From: Actinomyces sp. ICM47
Lineage (GTDB): Bacteria > Actinomycetota > Actinomycetes > Actinomycetales > Actinomycetaceae
Assembly (NCBI RefSeq): GCF_000278725.1
Contig: NZ_ALCA01000080.1
Location: 1 to 23,701, forward strand
Reading direction: 5' to 3'
DNA: 23,701 nt
The notes under the pieces were generated by a model. The model was not told the DNA's origin, did no database searches, and saw only the letters and a program-made list of their open reading frames with translations. The position numbers were made by a program, and so were the translations under genes. Of this stretch, positions 8,701-15,936 are shown piece after piece. The number at the start of each line of letters is the position of its first letter. Positions within the stretch are counted from its first letter, which is position 1.

Positions 8701-11700
8701 CGTCACCGCGTCCTCCAGCACCGACACCGGCACCGACGGATCCGACACCGATATGCTCTCCGAATCCGTGTTGACCGACAGAGCGTCGCCGTCCGCATCC
8801 ACGTCGTTACTCAGCACGTTCACGCTCACCGCGCGCCCCGGACGAACCGTCACCGAATCCGGCACAGCCGTCGGATTATGGTTCTGCGTGCCCGGAGGCG
8901 CAATACCGACACGCACGCGAGCGCGTCCCTGGAGGCCCAGGCGGTCCTCCACGATGTAAGAGAACGTATCCGTGCCCACCGCATCATCGGAGGGCGTGTA
9001 CTCCAGCCACTCGGTGCCCAGCACCACGCTGCCCTTGGACGGCGGCTGATCAATACCCACCAGCGCCACCGAATCACCGTCGGGATCAATACCCGTCAGC
9101 GGCACGGGGATACGCGTCATCTGGCCAGACACAGCCCACGCACTCAGAGCCTTCGGCGTCGGCGCACTGTTGGCCGACGACGCGGCAACAATCTCGAAGG
9201 TCACCGTCGTTGTCGCCTTATTCCCCACCGAATCGACGACCGTGTACGACGCGCGCAGTACCCCGGCCTCGTCCCCGGCCTCGACGCGCACCTGGTTACC
9301 GGTCACGAACACCGTGCCCAGATCGCCGCCCGACAAAACCGTCACCGTCGGATCCACACTCAGCGACAGACCAATCGGCGAACGGTCGTTGGCCAGCACA
9401 CTCACCGAGCCGACATCCCCGGCACGTACCTTCGCACTGTCCGGCGCGGCCTGAGGCGGCACATCCTCACTCTGCGCATCCGTCGGAATAACGCTCACCT
9501 GCGCCGTCGCCGACCCCGCGCCATTGGACACCGTATACGTAAACGACGTCACATCGGACAGGCCGCCCGGTGCCGTAATGCGCAGCAAGTGACGCTCAAT
9601 CAGCGTCACCTCCAGACCCGACTGTTCGGGCACATCAATCGACTGCACGACCAGCACACCACCCGACGGATCCGTATCATTCGCCAGCGGCGCGATCAGC
9701 GACGCGCCGCCGCTGGGCAACACCGCCAAATCATCTTCCGCGACCGGCACCGCCGTCGAATCATCCGGCACCACATCCACGCGGATCACACCCATCGTCG
9801 TCGACGGACCATCCGACACCGTGTACGTGAACTGGAACGAACCCGACACCGATCCCGTAAACATCAGGGTGCCTCGTGACAGATCAGCCGTCACCGACGT
9901 ACCCGCAGGTGCCGCACCCGCCGCCACAAGCGACAAGGAATCCCCATTCGGGTCCGTGTCGTTCGCCACCGGGTCAATCGTCACAGGCTCACCCACGCGC
10001 GCCACGTAGAAGTCCGCGCGCGCAATCGGAGGCACATTGCCCGACTCCTGCACGCTCACCTGCAGCTCGCCCACGCTCTCCGCGTGGCCATCCGACAGCG
10101 TCACGCTCAGCGACTTCAAGCCGGCACCCGAACCCAGGTCGCGCACCTGCACGGTTCCGTCCTCGGAAAACTGCGCCGCCATACCATCGGGAGCCGTCAC
10201 CGACTTCAAAAAGAACTGGTCGCCGTCCGGGTCCACCCAATCCGACAGCAGGTTGTACTCCACCTGCGCGTTCGCCCCCAGCTTCACCACCGGGTGCTTG
10301 ACCTGACGCGGCCCCTCATTGACCATCCACGGGCGGATTGTCACCGTCACCGTCGCGGTCGCCACCGCCAAACCGTCCGAGGCCTCGTAGGAGAAGGACG
10401 TCGACCCCTCCGTCTTCTCCTCCGGCACGTCCGCAATCTGCAGGGCGCGCCCCCCACGGGTACGCGCCACGGAACCAAACTCGGGCTCCGCGAGCGGGCG
10501 CGCCGTCAGCACGTCACCGTCGTCGTCCGAGTCGTTATCCAACACCGGCAGCAGCGTCGAACGACCCGGTCGGATACCGATTTCGTCGTCGACGGCAATC
10601 GGCGGCGTGTTCTTCTCGTTGCGCTCGGGTTCCGAGACCTGTTGGCGCTGGTCAGGTGTCGGAGTGTCCTCTTCCTTCTCCTCGGTCGGGTCCTCCTGGT
10701 CCCAGTTGTTGACCATGACCATGTTCTTATCGGGAAGCCACAGCGTGCCAGTTGTCACATCATTGAGAACGATACGCGTCCGATTCGTCCGGAACACCAC
10801 TGACGACACCTTCGCCAGCTCGTCCACCGTCTGCTTCTGATTACGCGTCTTATCCTCGCACAGGCGCACATACGCGCCCGAACCCGCCCACGCCGCATAC
10901 GAGCAGCCGCGATGGAACACCGGAGGAGCCGGCGTACCCTCCGCCTTCGATTCCGACGCGTCCTGACGCTCCACTCCCCTGCCGCTGAGCGGGACCGACA
11001 CGAGTTCACTATCCGTCGCCAGCAGCACAGACGAGGCATCGTCGCCCGGATCCTGCAACACCGCGCCGCTCACATGATCCTCAGCGAGGTCACGCACCGA
11101 CCCGTCGGGCATCACGAGCTTGTTACCACCCTGATCGTAGATGACAGGCTTATCACCCACAGCCGTGATCGACAAGGTGCCGACCGGCTGGAAACCCTTC
11201 ACCATCTTCGTCTTCGTGCGCCACGCCTGTCCCTCGCGCTCCGCCGTCACCAGCGTCGAGGTCCCCGGCGCGTACGCGAACACCCTGCCCGAGCGCGACA
11301 CCGTCACAACACCGTCGCCCACGTCGTTGGCAACCGCGCTCTCGCGCGTGAACGACATCGTCGCGGGTTCACCGGCGTCACCCACCCACAGGAGACCCTC
11401 ATTCGGATCCAGAACCGCCAGCACCGAACCGCCCTGCACCTGCACGGCACCTTCCGGCAGGGTCACCGCCTGACCAATCGAAAAGGACGTCGGACGTACA
11501 GGCGATACCGTGCGCGTGCCCGCCTCCCCGAGCGTCACGTCACCGCCAGCCTGCCCAATATCGAAGGATGCCGACTTAACGGACACCGTGCCATCGAGCA
11601 TCCGGGCGTCGTAATTCAGATGGCCCACGAGCTTGCGATCCTGATTGGTCACCCAGATACCGCCATCATCGACGCTGACCTGCGTGACCTCCACGCCTCG

Positions 11701-11802
11701 GGACATGAACGCAATCGTGCACAGGATCGCAGACACGAGCAGGACGGAAATGGCAGGCAGTCGCTTGGACCAGATCCTTCGCGTCTTGTGCCCCTTCTTC
11801 AT
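5761..11802 (-). CDS. Giant surface protein: N-terminal anchor, propeller-like head, cadherin-like repeats, FN3 domains
   Basis: 2013 residues. A basic N-terminus and one hydrophobic helix (about 14-33) act as signal anchor. Residues about 35-367 hold short repeated beta units (such as GLLWVGDAG) resembling a beta-propeller, with a Cys pair near the end. An acidic linker (368-397) leads to about 11 tandem cadherin-like repeats of ~96 residues (398-1458), many with the NDxDPDGD-type calcium motif. FN3-type domains cover 1459 to about 1921. The last ~92 residues carry four cysteines (1933, 1945, 1964, 2009). There is no LPxTG motif or C-terminal helix, so the N-terminal helix is probably the only anchor and the chain lies outside the membrane. 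The ATG at 11802 has GAGGAAG upstream. First gene of the operon, matching the fn3 gene of the bifidobacterial PFNA cluster. An adhesin or receptor-binding role is inferred. Confidence 0.92.
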   Translation of the reverse strand: MKKGHKTRRIWSKRLPAISVLLVSAILCTIAFMSRGVEVTQVSVDDGGIWVTNQDRKLVGHLNYDARMLDGTVSVKSASFDIGQAGGDVTLGEAGTRTVSPVRPTSFSIGQAVTLPEGAVQVQGGSVLAVLDPNEGLLWVGDAGEPATMSFTRESAVANDVGDGVVTVSRSGRVFAYAPGTSTLVTAEREGQAWRTKTKMVKGFQPVGTLSITAVGDKPVIYDQGGNKLVMPDGSVRDLAEDHVSGAVLQDPGDDASSVLLATDSELVSVPLSGRGVERQDASESKAEGTPAPPVFHRGCSYAAWAGSGAYVRLCEDKTRNQKQTVDELAKVSSVVFRTNRTRIVLNDVTTGTLWLPDKNMVMVNNWDQEDPTEEKEEDTPTPDQRQQVSEPERNEKNTPPIAVDDEIGIRPGRSTLLPVLDNDSDDDGDVLTARPLAEPEFGSVARTRGGRALQIADVPEEKTEGSTSFSYEASDGLAVATATVTVTIRPWMVNEGPRQVKHPVVKLGANAQVEYNLLSDWVDPDGDQFFLKSVTAPDGMAAQFSEDGTVQVRDLGSGAGLKSLSVTLSDGHAESVGELQVSVQESGNVPPIARADFYVARVGEPVTIDPVANDTDPNGDSLSLVAAGAAPAGTSVTADLSRGTLMFTGSVSGSFQFTYTVSDGPSTTMGVIRVDVVPDDSTAVPVAEDDLAVLPSGGASLIAPLANDTDPSGGVLVVQSIDVPEQSGLEVTLIERHLLRITAPGGLSDVTSFTYTVSNGAGSATAQVSVIPTDAQSEDVPPQAAPDSAKVRAGDVGSVSVLANDRSPIGLSLSVDPTVTVLSGGDLGTVFVTGNQVRVEAGDEAGVLRASYTVVDSVGNKATTTVTFEIVAASSANSAPTPKALSAWAVSGQMTRIPVPLTGIDPDGDSVALVGIDQPPSKGSVVLGTEWLEYTPSDDAVGTDTFSYIVEDRLGLQGRARVRVGIAPPGTQNHNPTAVPDSVTVRPGRAVSVNVLSNDVDADGDALSVNTDSESISVSDPSVPVSVLEDAVTVQAPETSGVFVVAYQVLDGRGGRAQGQLTVTVDEDAPLRTPVARDDVVSVSELPADSKPVNVQVLANDEDPDGTTDALSVSADGAGVSVVGQKVSITPQAKRRLVVYTVTDQDGLSASAVVTVPGTDLLAPRLDTTRIPVAMRAGATLTLDVNDYVLVRDRSRSPMITDEASVAKSGALESATLQDSTHLALAAPEDASGRASVSFTVRDGAPDDASALSSTLTIPITIQSAKNLPPRLTPTPILVGQGESVTVDLTQMVDDPDDQAKTSFEYRLTKVPGGVDATLEGYTLTVSGKKDQPKGSAGALTVSVDDGSGAVNADIPVTIVKSSKPLVTTTDARIKVNAGQSATVNVADYTTNPFSDPLVILDTSVQIGQGTASGEGSALTVSPKAGFHGDMIVVYRVMDATNDQDRVVQGRVVVKVLDRPDPPVNVNATATGPGSAFVSFQAGAANGGTISGYTVMDVNSGRTFPTTDPGVEVTGLTNGVKHSFTVVAHNEAGDSDPSTASPEVHIDAVPEKMAAPTVEGADGALLVSWVPPTNKGSAIQTYSVFVASASGSQPVTHTVAGTETSVTVGGLTNGATYSVTIQAHNGAESPSPLSEPTPGSPHGPPDPASQLAAYPVREGTDPSHATVNVSWKLGNSGGQGWGKTSVTVGSVTVDADPGSTGVDVPGVEAGTAVPVSVTLKNSDGDVSAPATTTMGIATVPLALDAPTVSGTGTAGELQVDGLAVVPGRGFSASDLTLRYAWTKNACVTGQTISNGTILHVDGWDTRTLYFCQTGVGMRNQTAASDPVSASGTPTGVPSKVGVSVTNVGSTNATVRWDPIGANPGLSAIHVTIGSETHDPATNATEETFWNLSQGTRYTAQVEAVNALGSTIMTDEPTFTTKLDVELTWEETCQGGEKHGFAGTCHTFTISAPSWASSSEPHVCTIRSDVDNWTEKVRVTGAEPTRTKIATQADSEDAFMKDVRIVGVCEPER
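7429..10611 (-). repeat. About 11 tandem cadherin-like (VCBS/Big-like) protein repeats, ~96 codons each
   Basis: Each unit starts with a PP-x-A-x-x-D type strand, continues V-x-x-G-x-x-V-x-V-x-V-L-x-N-D-x-D-P-D-G-D, and ends with a TYTVSDG-type strand. Clear calcium-type motifs occur in NDSDDDGD, NDTDPNGD, NDTDPSGG, NDVDADGD and NDEDPDG. Units beginning near SAKVRAG, RIPVAMRAG and ARIKVNAG are degenerate at that site. The count of 11 comes from reading unit starts by eye and could be off by one. Confidence 0.8.
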
Positions 11803-12120
11803 GTCACTTCCTCAGTGTCGATGGCATGTAGCATCCGATGCCGCAGCAGCATCCGCAGACACCGGAGCGAATTCCCGAGGATACACACCGGCTAACCATA
11901 TGGATAATAGCATCGTACATTCTACGGATACTTGGGAATTATCATCGCGCGTCAACGTTCTTTACGGCACGATCCCGCCACTCTGCCACATCTGGAGAAC
12001 CTGACCACATCCTCTCATACCCGCGCATCGCCTACGCTACCCATCCACGACCTCGCCCCGGCCTCATCGCTTTCCCACGAGCAAACCGCAGATGGAGGCG
12101 GTGCGCGTTACGGTGGGTCC
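11803..12120. promoter_or_regulatory. Divergent intergenic region between the surface-protein operon and radA
   Basis: A 318-bp gene-free region that must hold the promoters of both the minus-strand envelope operon and the plus-strand radA-disA pair. Its middle (about 11894-11965) is A+T-rich compared with the flanks and holds a perfect palindrome CCATATGG (11896-11903). GAATTCCC at 11869 and GGGAATT at 11934 form a spaced inverted pair. On the minus strand TATTAT and TATCCT are possible -10 elements, but no convincing -35 stands at the right distance. No repeat array or small gene was seen. Confidence 0.4.
12109..12114 (+). promoter_or_regulatory. Candidate -10 element for a leaderless radA transcript
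   Basis: TACGGT fits the actinobacterial TANNNT -10 pattern and ends exactly six bases before the radA ATG. That would place the transcription start on the A of the start codon. No good Shine-Dalgarno sequence precedes this ATG and no -35 element is evident. Leaderless genes with this geometry are common in actinobacteria; its use here is inferred. Confidence 0.35.
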
Positions 12121-13506
12121 ATGGCGAAAGAGAAGATCACCTACCGTTGCTCCGACTGCGGCTGGACCTCCCCCAAGTGGGTGGGCCAGTGCCGCGAATG
12201 CGGGGCATGGGGCACCGTCGACCAGGCGGGCGAGGTCACGGGCGGGCAGCGCGCCGCCGCGACTCCCCCACGACGCCCTGCGCTGCCCATTGGCGACGTG
12301 GACGGGGAGCGCGCCTCGTCGCGTTCCACGGGCGTGGGCGAGCTGGACCGAGTCCTCGGCGGCGGCATCGTCCCCGGCGCGGTGATCCTCCTGGCCGGCG
12401 AACCCGGCGTGGGCAAGTCCACGCTGCTGCTGGACGTGGCCGCCAAGGCCGCGCGCACGGCGGCATCGAGCGGGCGCGGCCCCGTCCTCTACGTGACGGG
12501 CGAGGAGTCGGCGGCGCAGGTGCGGGGGCGCGCCGAACGCATCGGAGCGCTCGAACCGAACCTGCTCATCGCCGATGAGACGGAACTCGGTATCGTCCTG
12601 GGGCACGTCGAGGCCTCGGCTCCGTCCCTGCTCATCGTCGACTCCGTGCAGACGATCTCCTCCGCCCAGGTCGAAGGTGGGGCGGGCGGCGTCGCCCAGG
12701 TGCGCGCGGTCGCCGCCTCGCTCATTCGGGTCGCCAAAGAATCCGACCTACCCACCCTGCTCGTCGGCCACGTAACGAAGGACGGCGGCATCGCCGGTCC
12801 ACGCGTCCTCGAACACCTCGTGGACGTCGTCTGCCAATTCGAAGGCGACCGGCACTCACGTCTTCGCCTGCTGCGCGCCGTGAAAAACCGCTACGGCCCC
12901 ACCGACGAGGTCGGCTGCTTCGAGCTGACCGACTCGGGGATCTACGGCCTCGCCGACCCCTCCGGCCTATTCCTGTCACGCACGACACGCGGCGTGCCCG
13001 GCACCTGCGCAGCTGTCTCCCTCGAGGGCCGCCGCCCGCTGCCCACCGAGATCCAGTCCCTCGTCGCCCCCTCGTCGGGCGGCTCGCCTCGGCGCACAAC
13101 CTCAGGCGTCGACCACGCGCGCGTCGCCATGATCCTCGCGGTCCTGCAAGCCCGAATCGGAGCCGACACGTCGGGGGCCGACGTCTACGTGTCCACGGTC
13201 GGCGGCGCGCGCACCGTCGAACCCGCCATCGACCTCGCAATGGCCATCTCCATCGTGTCCTCACTCAAAGGCGTACCCCCGCGCGCCGACCTCGTCGCAG
13301 TCGGAGAAATCTCCCTCACCGGTGAAGTTCGTGCCTGCACCGGCACCCAGCGCCGCCTCGCCGAAGCCGCCCGATTGGGCTTCTCTTCAGCCATCGTCCC
13401 AGCTCAAGGCAGCGAGGACCTCGCCCGCGTCGACGGCATCACCGTGTTCACTGTCTCTGATTTAGCGACGGCGATTCGCGTCGCATTTCCTACAGACTCG
13501 CAATAA
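12121..13506 (+). CDS. radA: DNA repair protein RadA (Sms), branch-migration ATPase
   Basis: 461 residues, the usual length. The N-terminal zinc finger has C10-x2-C13 and C24-x2-C27. The RecA-like ATPase has Walker A GEPGVGKST at 93-101, Walker B LLIVDS near 160-165 and the RadA-specific KNRYG motif at 255-259. A Lon-protease-like C-terminal domain follows (about 290-455). RadA drives branch migration of recombination intermediates. The ATG at 12121 places the zinc finger at the normal distance from the N-terminus; the 63 codons open upstream lack family similarity and are rejected. disA follows 36 bases downstream on the same strand. This pairing is conserved, and RadA is known to inhibit DisA's cyclase activity in Bacillus. 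Confidence 0.97.
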   Translation: MAKEKITYRCSDCGWTSPKWVGQCRECGAWGTVDQAGEVTGGQRAAATPPRRPALPIGDVDGERASSRSTGVGELDRVLGGGIVPGAVILLAGEPGVGKSTLLLDVAAKAARTAASSGRGPVLYVTGEESAAQVRGRAERIGALEPNLLIADETELGIVLGHVEASAPSLLIVDSVQTISSAQVEGGAGGVAQVRAVAASLIRVAKESDLPTLLVGHVTKDGGIAGPRVLEHLVDVVCQFEGDRHSRLRLLRAVKNRYGPTDEVGCFELTDSGIYGLADPSGLFLSRTTRGVPGTCAAVSLEGRRPLPTEIQSLVAPSSGGSPRRTTSGVDHARVAMILAVLQARIGADTSGADVYVSTVGGARTVEPAIDLAMAISIVSSLKGVPPRADLVAVGEISLTGEVRACTGTQRRLAEAARLGFSSAIVPAQGSEDLARVDGITVFTVSDLATAIRVAFPTDSQ

Positions 13507-13528
13507 TAGAAAGCAGACCTACTCATTC

Positions 13529-13535
13529 GGGAGGG
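13529..13535 (+). promoter_or_regulatory. Ribosome binding site that fixes the TTG start of disA
   Basis: GGGAGGG lies seven bases before the TTG at 13543. No ATG or GTG in frame offers a start that keeps the conserved N-terminal helix of DisA. Confidence 0.75.
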
Positions 13536-13542
13536 AAGCACA

Positions 13543-14613
13543 TTGACCTCAGACGCAGCGATCCTTCGAGAAGCACTGCGCGCGGTTGCGCCCGGCACCC
13601 CTCTTCGCGAGGGACTGGAACGAATCCAACGCTCCCACACGGGTGCCCTCATCGTCCTGGGCTACACACCCGAGATTCAGGCCATGTGCTCGGGCGGCTT
13701 CGACCTTGACGTCGCCTTCACGGCCGCTCGCCTACGCGAACTATGCAAAATGGACGGTGCCGTCATCATCGACCCCGACCTATGGCGCATCCGCAAAGCC
13801 AACGTCCAACTCTTCCCCGACCCCACCATCCCCACCGACGAATCCGGCATGCGCCACCGCACCGCCCAGCGCACCGCCCGCCAAACACACCTGCCCGTCC
13901 TATCCCTGTCCGCCTCCATGCGCATGATCTCCATCTACGTGGGCACCGAGCACCGCCTCGTCGAAGAACCCGAAGCCCTGCTCTCGCGCGCCAACCTGGC
14001 CGTGGACACCCTGGACCGCTACAGTCAGCGACTCGACGAAGTTTTGCAGACCCTCACGATCCTCGAAATGCGCGACAGCGCCACCGTGCGCGACGTCGCC
14101 ACCGTCATGCAGCGCATGGAAATGATCCGCCGCATCACCTCCGAAATCACCGAATACCTCGAAGAACTGGGATCCGAGGGACGCCTCCTCGCCCTCCAAG
14201 TCGAAGACCTCATACGCGGATCCGCCTCCGAACGCGCCCTCGTCATGCGCGACTACATCCGCGACCCCGCCGACGTCGCCCGCGTCGAAGCCGAACTCAC
14301 CTCCCTCGGCTCCGAACGAATCGTCGACCTGACCGCCATCGCGAACATCCTCGGCCTGGACGTGTACGAGGTCGCCGACCTCGACCGCGAAATCATGCCG
14401 CGCGGAGTGCGCGCCCTCTCCCTGGTCCCCCACCTGTCGTGGAATGCCATCAAAGCCGTGTCCGCGCACTTCACGAACCTGCCGCAGCTGCGGGCCGCCT
14501 CCATCGCCGATATCGAAGTCATCGACGGCGTCGGCCACTACCGCGCCCAACTCATCGTCGAAAACCTGGCCCACCAGGCCCAAGCCGTCGGCGCGGGCGT
14601 CGTCGGCTGGTAA
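13543..14613 (+). CDS. disA: DisA, DNA-integrity scanning diadenylate cyclase (c-di-AMP synthase)
   Basis: 356 residues starting at TTG, the usual DisA length. The DAC domain (about 1-145) has DGA at 71-73 and RHR at 104-106, the residues that bind ATP and metal. A helical spine follows (about 150-290), then a helix-hairpin-helix DNA-binding domain (about 310-345, centred on the IDGVGHYRA stretch). DisA makes c-di-AMP from two ATP as an octamer and pauses on branched DNA. It is cotranscribed with radA. The downstream neighbour is convergent, so the transcription unit ends here; a repeat array, and not a clear hairpin with T-tract, follows the stop. No truncation or missing key residue is seen. 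Confidence 0.97.
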   Translation: MTSDAAILREALRAVAPGTPLREGLERIQRSHTGALIVLGYTPEIQAMCSGGFDLDVAFTAARLRELCKMDGAVIIDPDLWRIRKANVQLFPDPTIPTDESGMRHRTAQRTARQTHLPVLSLSASMRMISIYVGTEHRLVEEPEALLSRANLAVDTLDRYSQRLDEVLQTLTILEMRDSATVRDVATVMQRMEMIRRITSEITEYLEELGSEGRLLALQVEDLIRGSASERALVMRDYIRDPADVARVEAELTSLGSERIVDLTAIANILGLDVYEVADLDREIMPRGVRALSLVPHLSWNAIKAVSAHFTNLPQLRAASIADIEVIDGVGHYRAQLIVENLAHQAQAVGAGVVGW

Positions 14614-14642
14614 TCCCACATCGGGCGCTTGAACACCTACGC

Positions 14643-14707
14643 GACACCTGTCGCGGGCACTCACCCGACACCTGTCGCGGACACTCACCGACACCTGTCG
14701 CGGGCAC
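14643..14707. repeat. Three direct copies of a ~24-bp intergenic unit built on GACACCTGTC
   Basis: Copies start at 14643, 14667 and 14690 and share GACACCTGTCGCGGRCAC (last copy 18 bases), with TCACC linkers. Each copy contains a near-palindrome: CGACA, CC, TGTCG. The array sits between the convergent ends of disA and the minus-strand membrane-protein gene. The two-base centre is too small for an RNA hairpin loop, so protein binding or a mobile or repetitive element is more likely than termination. A separate small hairpin (CCTCG, TCAA, CGAGG at 14718-14731) follows without a T-tract. Confidence 0.85.
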
Positions 14708-14739
14708 GCGGCCACGGCCTCGTCAACGAGGAGAGCGCA

Positions 14740-15747
14740 TCACCGAGCTTTCTGGGCTCCCGACTGAGCACCAGACTGAGCTCCAGCCTGCGTCCCAGCC
14801 TTCTGCCCCGACTGTGCACCAGACTGCGCGCCCGACTGAGGCGCGGGCGGAGCGGTGACGTCAGCGACGGCCGAGCCGACCTCGCGGCTCCCCTGCTGGA
14901 TGGCCAGCTTGTACGTGCCCACCGTCGCAGCCTTGGCACCGCCCGCGGGAGGCGTACAACCATCCGCATACACGTAGCCATCCCAGCTCAGCCAACCGGA
15001 CCACGTGCCCGTCGGGCGCAGCAGCAGGGTCTTCGCGGACTCATCATCCGCCGCGCAGCGTGCCGAATCGTAGACCTGGTGGCCGCCCGTGGACACCTGC
15101 AACGTGTAATTCGACAGGGACGTCGAGCAGGCGACCGATCCCCTGTTTTCGAGTGTCACCGACACGTACAGCGGTGAACCGACCGAGGCATCAGACGCCG
15201 TCGCGGTGACGGCGATGTCCTTGTCGAGGCACACCGGAATCTCAATCGCCGTGCCGTCCGTCAGCAGGCCGTCCGCGGTGACCTCCTGACCGCCCTTGAG
15301 CGTGTAACCGGAGGCATCGACCGTGCCCGACTGGACGGATTGCGTACTGGACTGCGGAACTGGATCCGAGGTGAATACGCCGATAACAGCGCGGACGAGA
15401 GCAACAACGCCCCACACGATGAGAGCCAGGATCAGAATCAGGCCAAGACCCGTGATAATGCGGCGGGGCCACAGGTTCACAGGTGGGCGCGGACCGCCTG
15501 ACGACGTACGCTTGCTTCTACCCGATGCCGCTTTGGTGCCGCGCGCCTTTGTGCCAGCCGCCTTGGTCCCGCGCGCGGAGCGGGCACTTGCTGCGGTGCC
15601 GGCTGTTCTTTGACGTGAGGACGCGTTATTGCTTGACGTCGCACCCGCAGCGCGCGATGTGCGGTCTGCTGCGCGCCCGGAGGAGCCGCCCGACGGACTA
15701 CGCCGGGTGGATGATCGCCTGGGGGAATTCTTACGCTGATCGGCCAC
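14740..15747 (-). CDS. Single-pass membrane protein with basic low-complexity N-terminus and AQSG-repeat C-terminus
   Basis: 335 residues if read from GTG at 15747. Residues 1-95 are very basic and rich in Ser, Arg, Thr, Gly and Ala, with a repeated GTKA motif near 60-74. A membrane helix covers about 97-120. Residues 125-300 form an extracytoplasmic domain with four cysteines (163, 197, 221, 254) and beta-rich sequence, including a WSGWLSWDGY stretch. The last ~30 residues repeat AQSG/AGTQ. The family is unknown to me. The open frame extends to an ATG at 15891, but that extension is Cys- and Arg-rich and looks non-coding. The GTG has GGAGG only one base away, too close for normal initiation, whereas TATCGT ends six bases before it. 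A cell-wall-associated role is possible but only inferred. Confidence 0.75.
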   Translation of the reverse strand: MADQRKNSPRRSSTRRSPSGGSSGRAADRTSRAAGATSSNNASSRQRTAGTAASARSARGTKAAGTKARGTKAASGRSKRTSSGGPRPPVNLWPRRIITGLGLILILALIVWGVVALVRAVIGVFTSDPVPQSSTQSVQSGTVDASGYTLKGGQEVTADGLLTDGTAIEIPVCLDKDIAVTATASDASVGSPLYVSVTLENRGSVACSTSLSNYTLQVSTGGHQVYDSARCAADDESAKTLLLRPTGTWSGWLSWDGYVYADGCTPPAGGAKAATVGTYKLAIQQGSREVGSAVADVTAPPAPQSGAQSGAQSGQKAGTQAGAQSGAQSGAQKAR

Positions 15748-15753
15748 GCCTCC

Positions 15754-15759
15754 ACGATA
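15754..15759 (-). promoter_or_regulatory. Candidate -10 element for a leaderless transcript of the 335-residue membrane protein
   Basis: Read on the minus strand, TATCGT fits TANNNT and is followed by six bases and then the GTG start at 15747, the same geometry as at radA. No -35 is evident. Confidence 0.35.
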
Positions 15760-15936
15760 CCGGGCCGGGGCGCAACCGCGCTCGTAACTCTCGGAACGCG
15801 CACCACATTGACACCGACAAGCCGCACGGCGCGGGGCCACCCTGCGCGGCGCGGGCACCTGTAACAAAGCACCACAGAACCCGGAGAGCACAACTGCGAC
15901 ACCCCAACAGGAAGACCCAGCCCCGACGAAACGATA

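Noticed and set aside
13743..14858. Plus-strand open frame (371 codons) overlapping disA
   Set aside because: It is an Arg/Pro/His-rich shadow of disA in another frame that only continues through the repeat array.
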